Source: Desulfovibrio legallii
GTDB lineage: Bacteria; Desulfobacterota; Desulfovibrionia; Desulfovibrionales; Desulfovibrionaceae
Direction of reading: 5' to 3'
DNA length: 54,960 bases
Assembly (NCBI RefSeq): GCF_004309735.1
Contig: NZ_SIXC01000008.1
Coordinates: forward strand, 2,349 to 57,308
This document shows, piece after piece, positions 43,895 to 52,454 of the stretch (within the stretch, counting starts at the first letter, position 1; each line of letters begins with the position of its first letter). The notes under the pieces were generated by a model, which worked only from the letters and a program-made list of their open reading frames with translations, was not told the DNA's origin and made no database searches. Both the position numbers and the translations under genes were made by a program.

Positions 43895-45070
43895 ATGCGC
43901 ATTCTGGTTGTGAGTCACGTCTTCCCCGGCGAGTTTGGTCAACTGGCCGCAGCCCTGGCTGCCGCCGGCCACGAGGTCGTCTTTGCCGCGGCCCACGGCC
44001 GACGCGAAGCGCGCATCCCCGGCGTGCGCCACCTGGACCTGCGCGATGCCCCCCTGCGCCGCCTCCAGGAGGCGGAAGAAGACCCCTACGGCGTGGCCCT
44101 GGCCGGCCGTCTGCTGGACCGGGCCGCTGCCCGCGCCCGCGATGCCGCCCGTCGTCTGGCCCGGCTGCGCGCCGCAGGCTGGGAGCCGCAAATCCTCTGT
44201 TGCTCCGCCGCCCACGGCAACGGCATGCTGGCGCGGGGCCTGTTTCCTCAGGCTTTTTTTGTGGTCTATGGCGAATGGTACACCACGCCGCACGCGGCAG
44301 CCTTCGCCCCCCAGGCCGTGGGCAACCTTCTGCAGGCAGCGGCCCTGGGCGAAAGCCACCTGGCCTTTACCTCCACAGACTGGCAGCGCACCCGCTACCC
44401 CGATTTTCTGGCCCAGCGGCTGGAAGTCTGGCCCCGCTGCGTGGACACGGGTTTTTTTTCTCCCCGGCCCGCCGGCACCCCCACCCCGACGGAAGAGCTG
44501 ATCACGTTTTCCGGCCGGGGCATGGAATCGCCCCAGGCCTTCCTGCAGATGCTCACAGGCCTGCCGGACCTGCTGGAGCGGCGGCCCGCCTGCCGCGTGG
44601 CCCTGCTGGCTTCCCTGAGCGAACCCCTGCCCGAAGGCTGCCCGGCCCCGCTCACGGCCGCCCTGCGCTCCCCCAGGGTACGGCTGCTCCCCTACGTCCC
44701 CCGCACGGAATACCGCGACCTGCTGCGAGCCTCCACCTTCTACGTCTACTGCAACTCCTCCCAGACCCTCTCCTCCGGCCTGTTTGAAGCCATGGCCTGC
44801 GGCCTGCCCGTACTGGCCACGGATACCGGCGCCGTACGCGAAGTGCTGCGCCACGGCCAGAACGGCTTTCTCTTCCAAAACGCTGCACCGGACAAACTGG
44901 CCGCCTGGGTGGGCGACCTGCTCGAAGCCCTGCCCGGCATGACCACCCTTCGCCGCCAGGCCCGCCGCAGTATTGAAGGCTACTGCGCCCTGCGCACCGA
45001 GCTGCCCCGCCAGCTCAACCGCCTGCAAGAGGCCTATGCCCGCTGGGCGCGGGAACAAAAGCCGCAATAA
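43895..45070 (+). CDS. GT4-family glycosyltransferase
   Basis: The product is 391 aa. It opens MRILVVSHVFPGEFGQLAAAL, with CSAAHGNGMLARGLFPQAF in the acceptor half and VYCNSSQTLSSGLFEAMACGLPVLATDTGAVREVL in the donor half (split here for reading: the E-X7-E-type region is SSGLFEAMACG). GAGGAG lies six bases before ATG. It follows the adhesin stop by 91 bp on the same strand and may be co-transcribed, so glycosylation of the adhesin or of a surface polymer is possible but not shown. No membrane segment. Confidence 0.85.
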   Translation: MRILVVSHVFPGEFGQLAAALAAAGHEVVFAAAHGRREARIPGVRHLDLRDAPLRRLQEAEEDPYGVALAGRLLDRAAARARDAARRLARLRAAGWEPQILCCSAAHGNGMLARGLFPQAFFVVYGEWYTTPHAAAFAPQAVGNLLQAAALGESHLAFTSTDWQRTRYPDFLAQRLEVWPRCVDTGFFSPRPAGTPTPTEELITFSGRGMESPQAFLQMLTGLPDLLERRPACRVALLASLSEPLPEGCPAPLTAALRSPRVRLLPYVPRTEYRDLLRASTFYVYCNSSQTLSSGLFEAMACGLPVLATDTGAVREVLRHGQNGFLFQNAAPDKLAAWVGDLLEALPGMTTLRRQARRSIEGYCALRTELPRQLNRLQEAYARWAREQKPQ

Positions 45071-45107
45071 AAAGTGCGGGAGACAGCACGCCGCAGTCCC
45101 CCGCACT
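45068..45107 (-). terminator. terminator between convergent glycosyltransferase and U32 genes
   Basis: Stem AGTGCGGGAGAC (45073-45084) and GTCCCCCGCACT (45096-45107) with one mismatch. On the minus strand it is followed by TTTTTATT, a proper U-run, so it should stop the U32 operon; it also overlaps the end of the plus-strand gene. Confidence 0.65.
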
Positions 45108-45144
45108 CAAGCCGACATTTTTCAGAAAAAGAACCTGGCATGCC

Positions 45145-45230
45145 AGGGCATTGCAACATGGCCATGTCCTGGTGGTCGCGTCAGCGGCCACCAAAGCAAT
45201 TTACCAATGGAATTGCTCTGCCGCCGTGCG
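45145..45230 (+). repeat. modular intergenic hairpin repeat, copy E (partial)
   Basis: It has an alpha-like part (AGGGCATTGCAACATGGCCA, TGTCCTGGTGGTCGCGTCAG) followed by a gamma hairpin AGCAATTtaccaatggAATTGCT. The beta block is missing. It abuts the U32 stop codon at 45231. Confidence 0.6.
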
Positions 45231-47390
45231 TTACAGCAAACTCCCCTCCCAATTGAACAGCCCCGGACGACGCAAAGCCGGAAGGGACGCGGGCGGATTT
45301 TCTTCCATATGGGCGTAAAAGCTGTAGCCCGCGGCGGCAAGGGTGGAGCGCTGGGCTGTCAGATCCAGAGGCCAGCCGGGATAGATCCAGAGCGTGCCGC
45401 CGTACTGCCGGGCCCAGAAAGGTTCGCCCTTGGGACTCAAAAAGGGCTCGTTGGCCTTGACCCCCGTGAGGGGAAAACGGCTCAGCCCCACGGGCCAAAA
45501 GCCCGCAAGCACCACGCCCAGGGGCAGGGGGCTTTGGGCGGGCAGGGCCAACATCTCTTCGCGGGGCAGTTCCGGGCTTGCAAAGGCGGCGGTAAAGCCC
45601 ATGCGGGCCAGCAGGCCCAGGGCCGGAGCATTGGCGCAGTTGCAGAAGGGCCCGGCCATGAGGTCCGCCTCCGGCGGCAGATCCTGGGGGAAAAGACCAC
45701 GCTGCCAGGGGGCGTTGCAGACAAACTGGCGTGCGCCGTCGCGCCAGAGGCGCTGGATGGCGCGCAGCAGCGGGGCCTCCTCTTCGGGCCAGATGACCGG
45801 CGGCAGCCACCAGCAGGTGCGGGAAATGAGCGTGCGGGAAATTTCCGCGCTGCGGGGGGAAAGCCAGAGGGCGTTGCGGCCGCGGCCGCGCTCCCTGCCC
45901 TGAGGCTGGCTGGCGTGGACAAACATATCCGGCCGGGGTGCGGGTTTTACGGGTCGCGGCAGAACGGGCAGGGCCTCCACAGGGGCGCTGGGGCGTCCTG
46001 GCAGGGCCTCCAGGCGGGCCTGCCAGGTTTTGAGTATGGCCATGAGCTCCGCTTCGCGCCGGTCGATCAGAAAGACCGGCGTGCCCGCCCTGGGGGTCTT
46101 GTGCTTGGCTAGCCGCAACGTGAGGTTGCCGGCCTTGGGCACGCGGCGGGTCACGGGCAGGGTGGCGTGCCAGCGCTCGTCCTCCACGCCCACCCGCAGA
46201 TAGTCCTGGGGCAGCAGTTCAAAATAGGGTTTGAGCAGCACGCTGCCGTCGGGCTCTATGCGCACCTTGCCGGCCAGCAGGCCGGAACTGGTCTGGCCGT
46301 CGGGGGCTGTGGGGGCGTTGTCCTTCTGGGGCAAAAAACGCGCGCGGGTGACGGGGCGGCCCAGGGCCCACTGGAGGATCTCCTCTGCTGTCTTGCGGGC
46401 CTGCGGGTCGCCGGGGTTGTCGCGCAGCAGCCGGTAGGCCGTAACCGCATGGTAGACGTAATGGGGGCCTTTTTTGCGGCCCTCAATCTTCCACGAAACC
46501 AAGTGGGGCACGTCACGCAGGGTTTTGACCAGCACGTCCAGCGAAAGATCCTGACAGGAAAACCAACGGCCTTCGTGTTCTTTGCCGGGCCGGGAAGCGG
46601 CGCGGGGAGAACGGCGGGGGGCCTCGCGCCGGGACCGGACATCCTCACGCTCAGGACGTCCGTCCGGGCGGCGGCCGCGCGCAAGGGCATCGGGCGCGGC
46701 CTGGCGGATCAGGGCCTGGGCCGCGCCCTGCCCGCCCTGACGGTAGACCCGGCGGCAGGGCTGCACGCAGCGACCGCGCAGGCCGCTTTTGCCGCCCATA
46801 TAACTGGACCAGTAGCAGCGCCCGGAAACGCAGTAGCACAACGCGCCGTGAACAAAACACTCCAGGTCCAGCCCTTCGGGGCAGGCCGCGCCCATAAGGC
46901 GGATTTCGTCAATGGAGAGTTCACGCGGCAGGATAACCCGGCTGGCCCCCAGAGCGCGAGCCTCCAGCAGACTTTGCGGATGGGTGAGGTTGGCCAGGGT
47001 AGAGAGAAAAAGCCCGCCCTCAAAGCCCGCCTGACGGGCCAGATCCAGCAGGGCCAGATCCTGGATGATCAGGCCGTCGGGCCGCACCTGACGGGCCAGC
47101 CGGGCCGCCAGCCGGAAGGCCTGGGCGGGCTCGTCCGGCTTAAGCAAGGTGTTCATGGCCACATAAACGCGCGCGCCCGAAGCGTGGGCCAGATCCGTCA
47201 GGCGCGAAAGTTCGGTGAGGCCGAAATTTTCGGCCTGCATGCGGGCAGAAAAATTTTTGAGCCCCAGATAGATGGCGTCCGCCCCGGCGGCCAGCCCGGC
47301 CAGAAAGGAAGGAACATCCCCCGCCGGGGCGAGGATTTCGGGGCGCTCCGGCGTGGGAACGGGCAGGAGGGGCGCGCTTTGGAGGGTCAT
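45231..47390 (-). CDS. U32-family peptidase-like protein (YegQ/RlhA type)
   Basis: The product is 719 aa. U32 proteins in bacteria include RNA-hydroxylation enzymes (RlhA, TrhP) with an Fe-S site rather than proteases. The barrel opens PEILAPAGDVPSFLAGLAAGADAIYLGL, with VHGALCYCVSGRCYWSSYMGG and GRCVQPCRR (clustered cysteines), then WFSCQDLSLD and WKIEGRKKGPHYVY. An Arg-rich insert of about 50 residues (GRRPDGRPEREDVRSRREAP, near 235-275) separates the two conserved blocks, which is unusual. The C-terminal DUF3656-type part is present. The ATG overlaps the epimerase stop (ATGA). The substrate, rRNA or tRNA, is not readable. Confidence 0.85.
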   Translation of the reverse strand: MTLQSAPLLPVPTPERPEILAPAGDVPSFLAGLAAGADAIYLGLKNFSARMQAENFGLTELSRLTDLAHASGARVYVAMNTLLKPDEPAQAFRLAARLARQVRPDGLIIQDLALLDLARQAGFEGGLFLSTLANLTHPQSLLEARALGASRVILPRELSIDEIRLMGAACPEGLDLECFVHGALCYCVSGRCYWSSYMGGKSGLRGRCVQPCRRVYRQGGQGAAQALIRQAAPDALARGRRPDGRPEREDVRSRREAPRRSPRAASRPGKEHEGRWFSCQDLSLDVLVKTLRDVPHLVSWKIEGRKKGPHYVYHAVTAYRLLRDNPGDPQARKTAEEILQWALGRPVTRARFLPQKDNAPTAPDGQTSSGLLAGKVRIEPDGSVLLKPYFELLPQDYLRVGVEDERWHATLPVTRRVPKAGNLTLRLAKHKTPRAGTPVFLIDRREAELMAILKTWQARLEALPGRPSAPVEALPVLPRPVKPAPRPDMFVHASQPQGRERGRGRNALWLSPRSAEISRTLISRTCWWLPPVIWPEEEAPLLRAIQRLWRDGARQFVCNAPWQRGLFPQDLPPEADLMAGPFCNCANAPALGLLARMGFTAAFASPELPREEMLALPAQSPLPLGVVLAGFWPVGLSRFPLTGVKANEPFLSPKGEPFWARQYGGTLWIYPGWPLDLTAQRSTLAAAGYSFYAHMEENPPASLPALRRPGLFNWEGSLL

Positions 47391-48403
47391 GATCTGTAGT
47401 ACTCCCGGTACCAGGCCACAAAGCGGGCAATGCCCTCGCGCAGAGGCGTATGGGGGGCAAAGCCCGTGGCGGCGGTTAGGTCGTCAATGTCGGCCCAGGT
47501 GGCGGCCACGTCGCCGGGCTGCATGGGCAGCAGCTCTTTGACGGCTTTGCGGCCCAGGGCGTCTTCCAGGGTGGCGATGAAGTCGTTGAGCTCCACCGTG
47601 TGGTTGTTGCCGATATTGTAGATGCGCCAGGGCGCGGAGCTGCTGGCCGGGTTGGGGGCCGCAGGGTCAAAATCCGGGTCCGGACCGGGGGCCTGGGGCA
47701 GGATGCGCGCCACGCCTTCAATAATGTCGTCGATATAAGTAAAATCGCGGCGCATGCGGCCCGCATTGAAAACTTTGATGGGTTCGCCGCGCAAAATGGC
47801 CGTGGTAAACAGGTGCAGGGCCATATCCGGTCGGCCCCAGGGGCCGTAAACCGTAAAAAAGCGTAGCCCCGTGCAGGGAATGCGGAACAGATGGCTGTAG
47901 GCGTGGGCCATGAGTTCGTTGCTTTTTTTGCTGGCCGCATACAGGCTTACGGGATGGTCCACATTGTGGCGCACAGAATAGGGCTGGGCCGCGTTGAGCC
48001 CGTAGACCGAGGACGAGGAGGCAAAAACCAGGTGCTCCACCTTGTGACGGCGGCAGCCCTCCAGAATGTGACCAAAACCCAGCAGGTTGGCATTGAGATA
48101 GGCCTCAGGATTCTGCAGGCTGTAGCGTACTCCGGCCTGAGCGGCCAGGTTGACCACATGGCTGAAGCCTTCCTGTTCAAAAAGCGCGGCCAGGGCCGGG
48201 CCATCGGCCAAATCTCCCCGCACGCAGCGGAAACCGGCGGCCTGCGGCAGTGCCGCCAGCTGCGCCAGGCGGTCGTTTTTAAGCTGCACGTCATAGTAGT
48301 CGTTGCAGTTGTCCAGCCCCACCACCGTATGCCCGTCGGCCAGCAGCCGCCGGCAGAGATGGTAGCCGATAAAACCCGCCGCGCCCGTCACAAGTACATG
48401 CAT
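47387..48403 (-). CDS. NAD-dependent epimerase, probably UDP-glucuronate 4-epimerase
   Basis: The product is 338 aa. The short-chain dehydrogenase extended fold has GAAGFIG (residues 7-13) and YAASKKSNE (YxxxK active site), with GLDNCNDYYDVQLK and RDFTYIDDI, which are typical of the capsular type I / UDP-GlcA to UDP-GalA epimerase group. GGAGG precedes ATG 48403. A weak sigma-54-like site (GG-N10-GC, TTGCA at 48453-48457, minus strand) lies about 50 bp upstream. It is the first gene of a two-gene operon with the U32 protein and could feed the glycan genes elsewhere in the window. Confidence 0.87.
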   Translation of the reverse strand: MHVLVTGAAGFIGYHLCRRLLADGHTVVGLDNCNDYYDVQLKNDRLAQLAALPQAAGFRCVRGDLADGPALAALFEQEGFSHVVNLAAQAGVRYSLQNPEAYLNANLLGFGHILEGCRRHKVEHLVFASSSSVYGLNAAQPYSVRHNVDHPVSLYAASKKSNELMAHAYSHLFRIPCTGLRFFTVYGPWGRPDMALHLFTTAILRGEPIKVFNAGRMRRDFTYIDDIIEGVARILPQAPGPDPDFDPAAPNPASSSAPWRIYNIGNNHTVELNDFIATLEDALGRKAVKELLPMQPGDVAATWADIDDLTAATGFAPHTPLREGIARFVAWYREYYRS

Positions 48404-48620
48404 GCTGTGTCCTCCATTCCATTGGCCCCGCTTGCCGTTGCGGAAGTATATCTGCAAGGACAAGACCCCACTCCGACGCTTATCCGCCGGGCAAACCGCG
48501 CTACGGCTGCACGGCGGACGTCAGCTCACGCAGCCGTCCGCTCGGCTCAAGGCTGCAACGCCCCACGTCTGCGCGCACGGTAAGCCAGATGCGCCTTGCG
48601 GGCAAGGGGCGGTCCGGGGC

Positions 48621-48649
48621 TTGCGGGACGGCGCGCGGCAACGTATGCT
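48621..48649 (+). promoter_or_regulatory. candidate promoter of the 48670 membrane protein
   Basis: TTGCGG (48621-48626), a 17-base spacer and TATGCT (48644-48649), about 20 bp before the ATG, so the leader would be very short. Confidence 0.4.
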
Positions 48650-48669
48650 GCCTATTCGTGAGGGAACGC

Positions 48670-49599
48670 ATGCGCAAATCTGACCATAACGGGCGGCCAG
48701 CCGCCCAGTTTGCCGACCGGTCCGGAGCAGGCCCCCGCGCCGGCCGTGGGCCGCTGGCCTGGTACGCCGGGCCGTACAAAGACGCCCTGCTCTATCTGAT
48801 GGTGGCCATTTTTCTGGTGGAACTGGCCGTGGGCGGCGTGTCTTTTTTTTACGGGGTCATGCACGCCGCGCCGGAAACTCCGGGCGGCCCGCCCCTGGCC
48901 CGCTTTCCCTGGCTGGGCTGGGCCGTGGCGGCCGTGCTGGCCCCGGTGGGGCTCATGCTGCTGGTGCACCTTTCCGGCACCTGGGTGGCGCGCTTTCTGG
49001 GCCGGGAAGACGCCGCGCCAGCCGCAAAAGAAGCCGGGAGCGATGCGGACGAGGCGCAGGTGCCCGAACGCCTACGACGGTTTTACGCCATTATCCGCAA
49101 TGCGCCTACGGTGGTGCTCTTGCTGGGCATCCTGCTGCTGGGTGCGGGGCTGTTTTTTGTGGACGGGGCCTTTACGGCTTTGGTGCGCATGGGCGGCGCG
49201 CTGACGCCGTATATCCCCTGGATAGCTGGCAGCGCCGCGGCCCTGCTGGCCGTCTGTTACCTGGTGCACCGCTGGTTTGTCTACCGGCACCATAAGATGC
49301 AGGAAGAATACGCCTACCGCCGCCAGGTGCTGGAACGCACGGGCATTGTGCTGGTGGACAAAGGCTGCGTGCCCCTGCCGCAAAACCAGGAACAGCGCCT
49401 GGCCCTGGACGCGCAGGTACTGGACGCCCACGCCCTGCCCCAGGGCGCGGACGCCGCCGACCCGGACACAGGGCCAGGCTCCGAACCGGACGGCAAGCCG
49501 GATTCGGGACCGGAAGGCGGGCCGCAAAACGCCACCGCGTCCCCCGACAGCGATGAAGACATCGTGGATGCGGAAGTGGCCCCGCCGCGCAAGGACTGA
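48670..49599 (+). CDS. predicted membrane protein of unknown function
   Basis: The product is 309 aa. Four hydrophobic segments are visible (LLYLMVAIFLVELAVGGVSF, WLGWAVAAVLAPVGLMLLVH, VVLLLGILLLGAGLFFV, IAGSAAALLAVCYLVH), then a cytoplasmic-looking helix (YRHHKMQEEYAYRRQVLERT) and an acidic Asp/Pro/Gly-rich tail. I do not recognise the family. GAGGGAA precedes ATG. It faces tatA with a strong bidirectional terminator between them. Confidence 0.75.
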   Translation: MRKSDHNGRPAAQFADRSGAGPRAGRGPLAWYAGPYKDALLYLMVAIFLVELAVGGVSFFYGVMHAAPETPGGPPLARFPWLGWAVAAVLAPVGLMLLVHLSGTWVARFLGREDAAPAAKEAGSDADEAQVPERLRRFYAIIRNAPTVVLLLGILLLGAGLFFVDGAFTALVRMGGALTPYIPWIAGSAAALLAVCYLVHRWFVYRHHKMQEEYAYRRQVLERTGIVLVDKGCVPLPQNQEQRLALDAQVLDAHALPQGADAADPDTGPGSEPDGKPDSGPEGGPQNATASPDSDEDIVDAEVAPPRKD

Positions 49600-49732
49600 A
49601 CAATTTCACCGTGAGCCCGCGTGGGCCATGGCGTGTAAAGAACCCGCCGCGCGGGTTGCAGCCCTGTTGGCCTGCGCGGGCACGCCGACAGGGCCAGCGT
49701 CCTTTTTACCACAAGCGACAAACCACGCGGGA

Positions 49733-49794
49733 AACGCCATAAAAACACGGCGGCCATGCCTCTGAGGACGTAGCCGCCGTGTTTTTATGGCGTT
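49733..49794. terminator. bidirectional terminator with a perfect 22-bp stem
   Basis: Arms at 49733-49754 and 49773-49794 are perfect reverse complements over 22 bases with an 18-base loop. The stem carries A5 on the left and T5 on the right (GCCGCCGTGTTTTT), so it works for both convergent transcripts. Confidence 0.85.
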
Positions 49795-49817
49795 CTGTTT
49801 CCGGCAGGTCACCGGGC

Positions 49818-50018
49818 TCAGCTGTCGCGGCCCACGTCCTCGGCCTTGCTTTCCCGGCGGGGCAGGTCCACCGTGTCAGGCTCACTGGCCGCCCGGCGGA
49901 AGTCCCGGATGGCCCGGCCAAGACCGGCGCCGATTTCCGGCAATTTTTTGGTGCCGAACAGAATCATGGCTATAACCATTACCAACAGCAAATGTGGTAC
50001 GCTGAAAAAATCTAACAT
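49818..50018 (-). CDS. tatA: twin-arginine translocase subunit TatA/TatE
   Basis: The product is 66 aa. One N-terminal transmembrane helix ([14 protein letters not shown]), then the family hinge [17 protein letters not shown] and an amphipathic helix, then an acidic tail. It polymerises into the channel that exports folded Tat substrates such as molybdenum enzymes. Start ATG 50018 has a G-rich ribosome site (GGGGGG) upstream. No tatB or tatC is adjacent, which is common in this group. Confidence 0.93.
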   Translation of the reverse strand: MLDFFSVPHLLLVMVIAMILFGTKKLPEIGAGLGRAIRDFRRAASEPDTVDLPRRESKAEDVGRDS

Positions 50019-50073
50019 GATACGCCCCCCTTCCGAGCGTTTTCGCGGTATGTCGGTCCCAAGACATCCCCTG

Positions 50074-50224
50074 AAGCAATTCCACAGTGAAATTGCCCTG
50101 GCAGCTGCCGAAGCAGACGTCCTCCGCAAAGGCATACGCGCAATGTAGTTACAGTTACGCGCTGAAGCGGACGCATCTTTTACTTTGAACTTTGAATGGA
50201 TACGCTCAAAGCTGATCTGCTCTC
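50074..50224 (+). repeat. modular intergenic hairpin repeat, copy F (divergent)
   Basis: It begins with the gamma/alpha hairpin AGCAATTccacagtgAAATTGCCCTGG, then CTGCCGAAGCAGACG and a loose beta block (TTTGAACTTTGAATGG, CTCAAAG). It lies upstream of tatA and downstream of mbfA. The remainder of 50225-50323 shows no gene. Confidence 0.5.
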
Positions 50225-50323
50225 AAATCGGCCAGCGGCAAAGCTGCGGGCCGCCAGGGACACCTTAGGGTTAGTGTTAGGCCAAAACGACCACCAGTGC
50301 AAAGGCTTTTTTCTTGTGCGCCC

Positions 50324-51280
50324 TCAGGCGTTGCCGATAAGCAGTCCGGTCAGAAAGACCAGCACCCCGCCCAGCACCACCTGCAGGGCCGCGGAAACAA
50401 TGGGCGTGTTCATGAAGCGGGAACGCACCCAGGTAATGGCGGCCAGCTCCAGCGCCACCACCACCAGCGCCGCCATGAGCGCCGCCCGGTAGTTGCCGAT
50501 AAGAAACGGCAGGGTGTGGCCTATGCCGCCCAGCGTGGTCATAAGGCCGCAGACCAGGCCGCGCACCCAGGGGTGGCCGCGGCCGGTAACACTGCCGTCG
50601 TCCGAAAGGGCCTCGGCAAAGCCCATGCTGATGCCCGCCCCCAGGGAGGCGGCCAGGCCCACCAGAAAGGCTTGCCAGGAATCGTGCGTGGCCGCGGCCG
50701 CCGCAAAAACCGGCGCCAGGGTGGAAACGCTGCCGTCCATGAGCCCGGCCAGCCCGGGCTGGATGATCTGCAGGGCGTACAGGCGGCGTTGGGCCGCGGC
50801 TTCCACGGCTCTGGCGTCCTTGTTCAGGTATTTGTCGGAAAGGCGCTCGGCGTTGATTTCGTGTCGCCTCTCCACCTGCGCCAGGTCGTCCAGCAGGCGG
50901 CGGATATCCGGGTCTGCGGTTCTGGATGCGGCCTTTTCATAAAACTGACGGGTTTCCAGCTCCATGGAGGCCGTGAAGCGCCGCACCGCCTCCAGGCCCA
51001 ACGGACGCACCAGCCACAAGGGCTTGCGCTGCACAAAGCCTTTGACGTCCTGCCGACGGATCAGCGGGATGTGCCCGCCGAATTTTTTCTGGAACAGCTC
51101 GGTGAGTTTTTGCCGGTGCACGGTTTCTTCCGCGCCCATGCCCGCCAGCACGGCCTCGGTGGCCGGGAAGTCCTCCCGCAGGGCGGCGGCGAAGTCCGCA
51201 TAGATACGCTCGTCCTCTTCTTCCAGGCTGATGGCCAGGGCAAGGATTTCCGCCTCGCTCAGTTCTGAAAATTTTTTCAT
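50324..51280 (-). CDS. mbfA: membrane-bound ferritin / VIT1-type iron exporter (MbfA)
   Basis: The product is 318 aa. The N-terminal ferritin-like (rubrerythrin) domain holds the di-iron ligands [25 protein letters not shown] and VERRHE. The C-terminal CCC1/VIT1 domain has hydrophobic helices ([76 protein letters not shown]). In other bacteria MbfA exports iron under peroxide stress. The ATG has GGAG upstream. The Lar-like gene is about 97 bp upstream on the same strand. Confidence 0.9.
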   Translation of the reverse strand: MKKFSELSEAEILALAISLEEEDERIYADFAAALREDFPATEAVLAGMGAEETVHRQKLTELFQKKFGGHIPLIRRQDVKGFVQRKPLWLVRPLGLEAVRRFTASMELETRQFYEKAASRTADPDIRRLLDDLAQVERRHEINAERLSDKYLNKDARAVEAAAQRRLYALQIIQPGLAGLMDGSVSTLAPVFAAAAATHDSWQAFLVGLAASLGAGISMGFAEALSDDGSVTGRGHPWVRGLVCGLMTTLGGIGHTLPFLIGNYRAALMAALVVVALELAAITWVRSRFMNTPIVSAALQVVLGGVLVFLTGLLIGNA

Positions 51281-51377
51281 GGCGCGCAGCTCCGCCGCAG
51301 GGCTTCAGGGTCGGGGGATGGCTGTTCCCGCAGGGGGCAACAGTCCCAAGAGCTCACCCCGCCGGGGCCGGGGTTGG

Positions 51378-51614
51378 TCAGGCTTTTTCGGGCGTGTGCA
51401 GACTGCCCGCATCGTGCCCGCTGGCCAGGTTGCGGTTCCAGGCGCGGATGGCCGCCCCCTGCGAAACCGACCACTGCTGCGAGGTCTGCCCGCAAGAACA
51501 GACCACGCGCCACACTTCCTGCCGGCGTCCCGGCGGCAACATGGACTCCAGGTGCACGTCGGTGCCGCCGCAGGCCAGGCAAGGACGGATGGTATGGGGA
51601 TCGAGCTCTTTCAT
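51378..51614 (-). CDS. small zinc-ribbon protein resembling the Lar restriction-alleviation family
   Basis: The product is 78 aa. CLACGG near the start, then CSCG and VSQGAAIRAWNRN, follow the Lar pattern (CPxCGG ... C.xCG ... AIxAWN). Lar proteins are small prophage-type zinc ribbons; related chromosomal copies are common and of unknown role. ATG 51614 (MKELDPHTIRP) is preferred over an upstream ATG at 51647. It could be co-transcribed with mbfA. The family assignment is moderate and the function unproved. Confidence 0.6.
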   Translation of the reverse strand: MKELDPHTIRPCLACGGTDVHLESMLPPGRRQEVWRVVCSCGQTSQQWSVSQGAAIRAWNRNLASGHDAGSLHTPEKA

Positions 51615-51766
51615 GGCCGCAAGATAGCAGTGTTGCGATCTTTTCACAAGAACGTCGGCGTGAGGAGCGCCTTAACGCTTTGCTGACACGGGGGGGCGCA
51701 TGGTGGCCCCCACAGTGCTTTTGCCCGCACTGCCTAAACTCTATGCCTGTTCCAGGAGGACACACC

Positions 51767-52180
51767 ATGCGTTATTTGTGGATTCTGCTTCTGACCCTGG
51801 CCTTGGCCGCTCCCGCCGCCTATGCCGTCGCTGCCGACAGCACGGGCGCTCCCGCCGCCGCCGCGCCCCACAAAACCAAAGCCGCCAAAACCAAAGGGGT
51901 GACAAAAAAAGCCCCGGTGGATACAGTGGCCAAGGCCCTTGCTTCCGGCGACAGAACCCCCATGCGCGTTACCGGACGCCTGGTGGAAAAAGTGCCCGGC
52001 AAAAAAGTGCAGTATGTTTTTGAGGACGCCACCGGCCGCGTAACCGTGGCGCTGGGCAAAAAAGCCCTCAAAGGCGCGGCCGTGCCGGCCCTGCAGAGCG
52101 AAGTGCGCCTGGCGGGCGTGCTGCGCGTCAAAAACAAAACTACCCCTGTGATGGTGGCGCACAGCGTGCAGCCCCTGTAA
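51767..52180 (+). CDS. periplasmic OB-fold protein (YgiW/YdeI, BOF family), first copy
   Basis: The product is 137 aa. A signal peptide is clear (MRYLWILLLTLALAAPAAYA then VAA). A Lys/Ala-rich segment (KTKAAKTKGVTKKA) precedes the OB core: VTGRLVEKVPGKKVQYVFED, TGRVTVALGKKAL and VRLAGVLRVKN. AGGAGG lies at 51755-51760. The family (BOF; E. coli YgiW, Salmonella VisP) acts in the periplasm in stress tolerance. The next OB gene and the response regulator follow. Confidence 0.85.
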   Translation: MRYLWILLLTLALAAPAAYAVAADSTGAPAAAAPHKTKAAKTKGVTKKAPVDTVAKALASGDRTPMRVTGRLVEKVPGKKVQYVFEDATGRVTVALGKKALKGAAVPALQSEVRLAGVLRVKNKTTPVMVAHSVQPL

Positions 52181-52197
52181 AACCGCCGCCCTTCGCG

Positions 52198-52225
52198 CCC
52201 TCCGGGTCTCTGCAGGCCCGGAGGG
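52198..52225. terminator. hairpin after the first OB-fold gene
   Basis: Perfect 9-bp arms CCCTCCGGG (52198-52206) and CCCGGAGGG (52217-52225), 18 bp past the stop. No U-run follows. Confidence 0.55.
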
Positions 52226-52245
52226 GCCCGATCCGCCGTTATTCC

Positions 52246-52275
52246 CTGGGCGGGCGGGCAAACCCGCCCGCCCAG
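52246..52275. promoter_or_regulatory. 13-bp perfect stem-loop between the OB-fold genes
   Basis: Arms CTGGGCGGGCGGG (52246-52258) and CCCGCCCGCCCAG (52263-52275) with loop caaa. It is G/C-only and very stable, probably a transcript stabiliser or a barrier between the two genes. Confidence 0.5.
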
Positions 52276-52406
52276 CGCTGCGCCGCATCTGCCGGGGCCT
52301 GTTCATCATAACCTCGCTCCGGCAACGACGTGCGCCAGTCCCCGCGGCACAGAGGCCGACGCCGCGCATTCAGGTCGGCGCGCGCCGCAATGAACATGAC
52401 GCAAAC

Positions 52407-52441
52407 TTTGCCTATGTCTGTTTTCAAAGGCAAACTGTTTT
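52407..52441 (+). promoter_or_regulatory. candidate operator upstream of the second OB-fold gene
   Basis: An inverted repeat TTTGCCT (52407-52413) / AGGCAAA (52428-52434) overlaps two direct CTGTTTT repeats (52418-52424, 52435-52441; 17 bases apart). It could bind the OmpR-type regulator encoded just downstream. The spacing is not the usual 10-11, so the call is tentative. Confidence 0.35.
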
Positions 52442-52454
52442 ACAAGGAGGCCCC

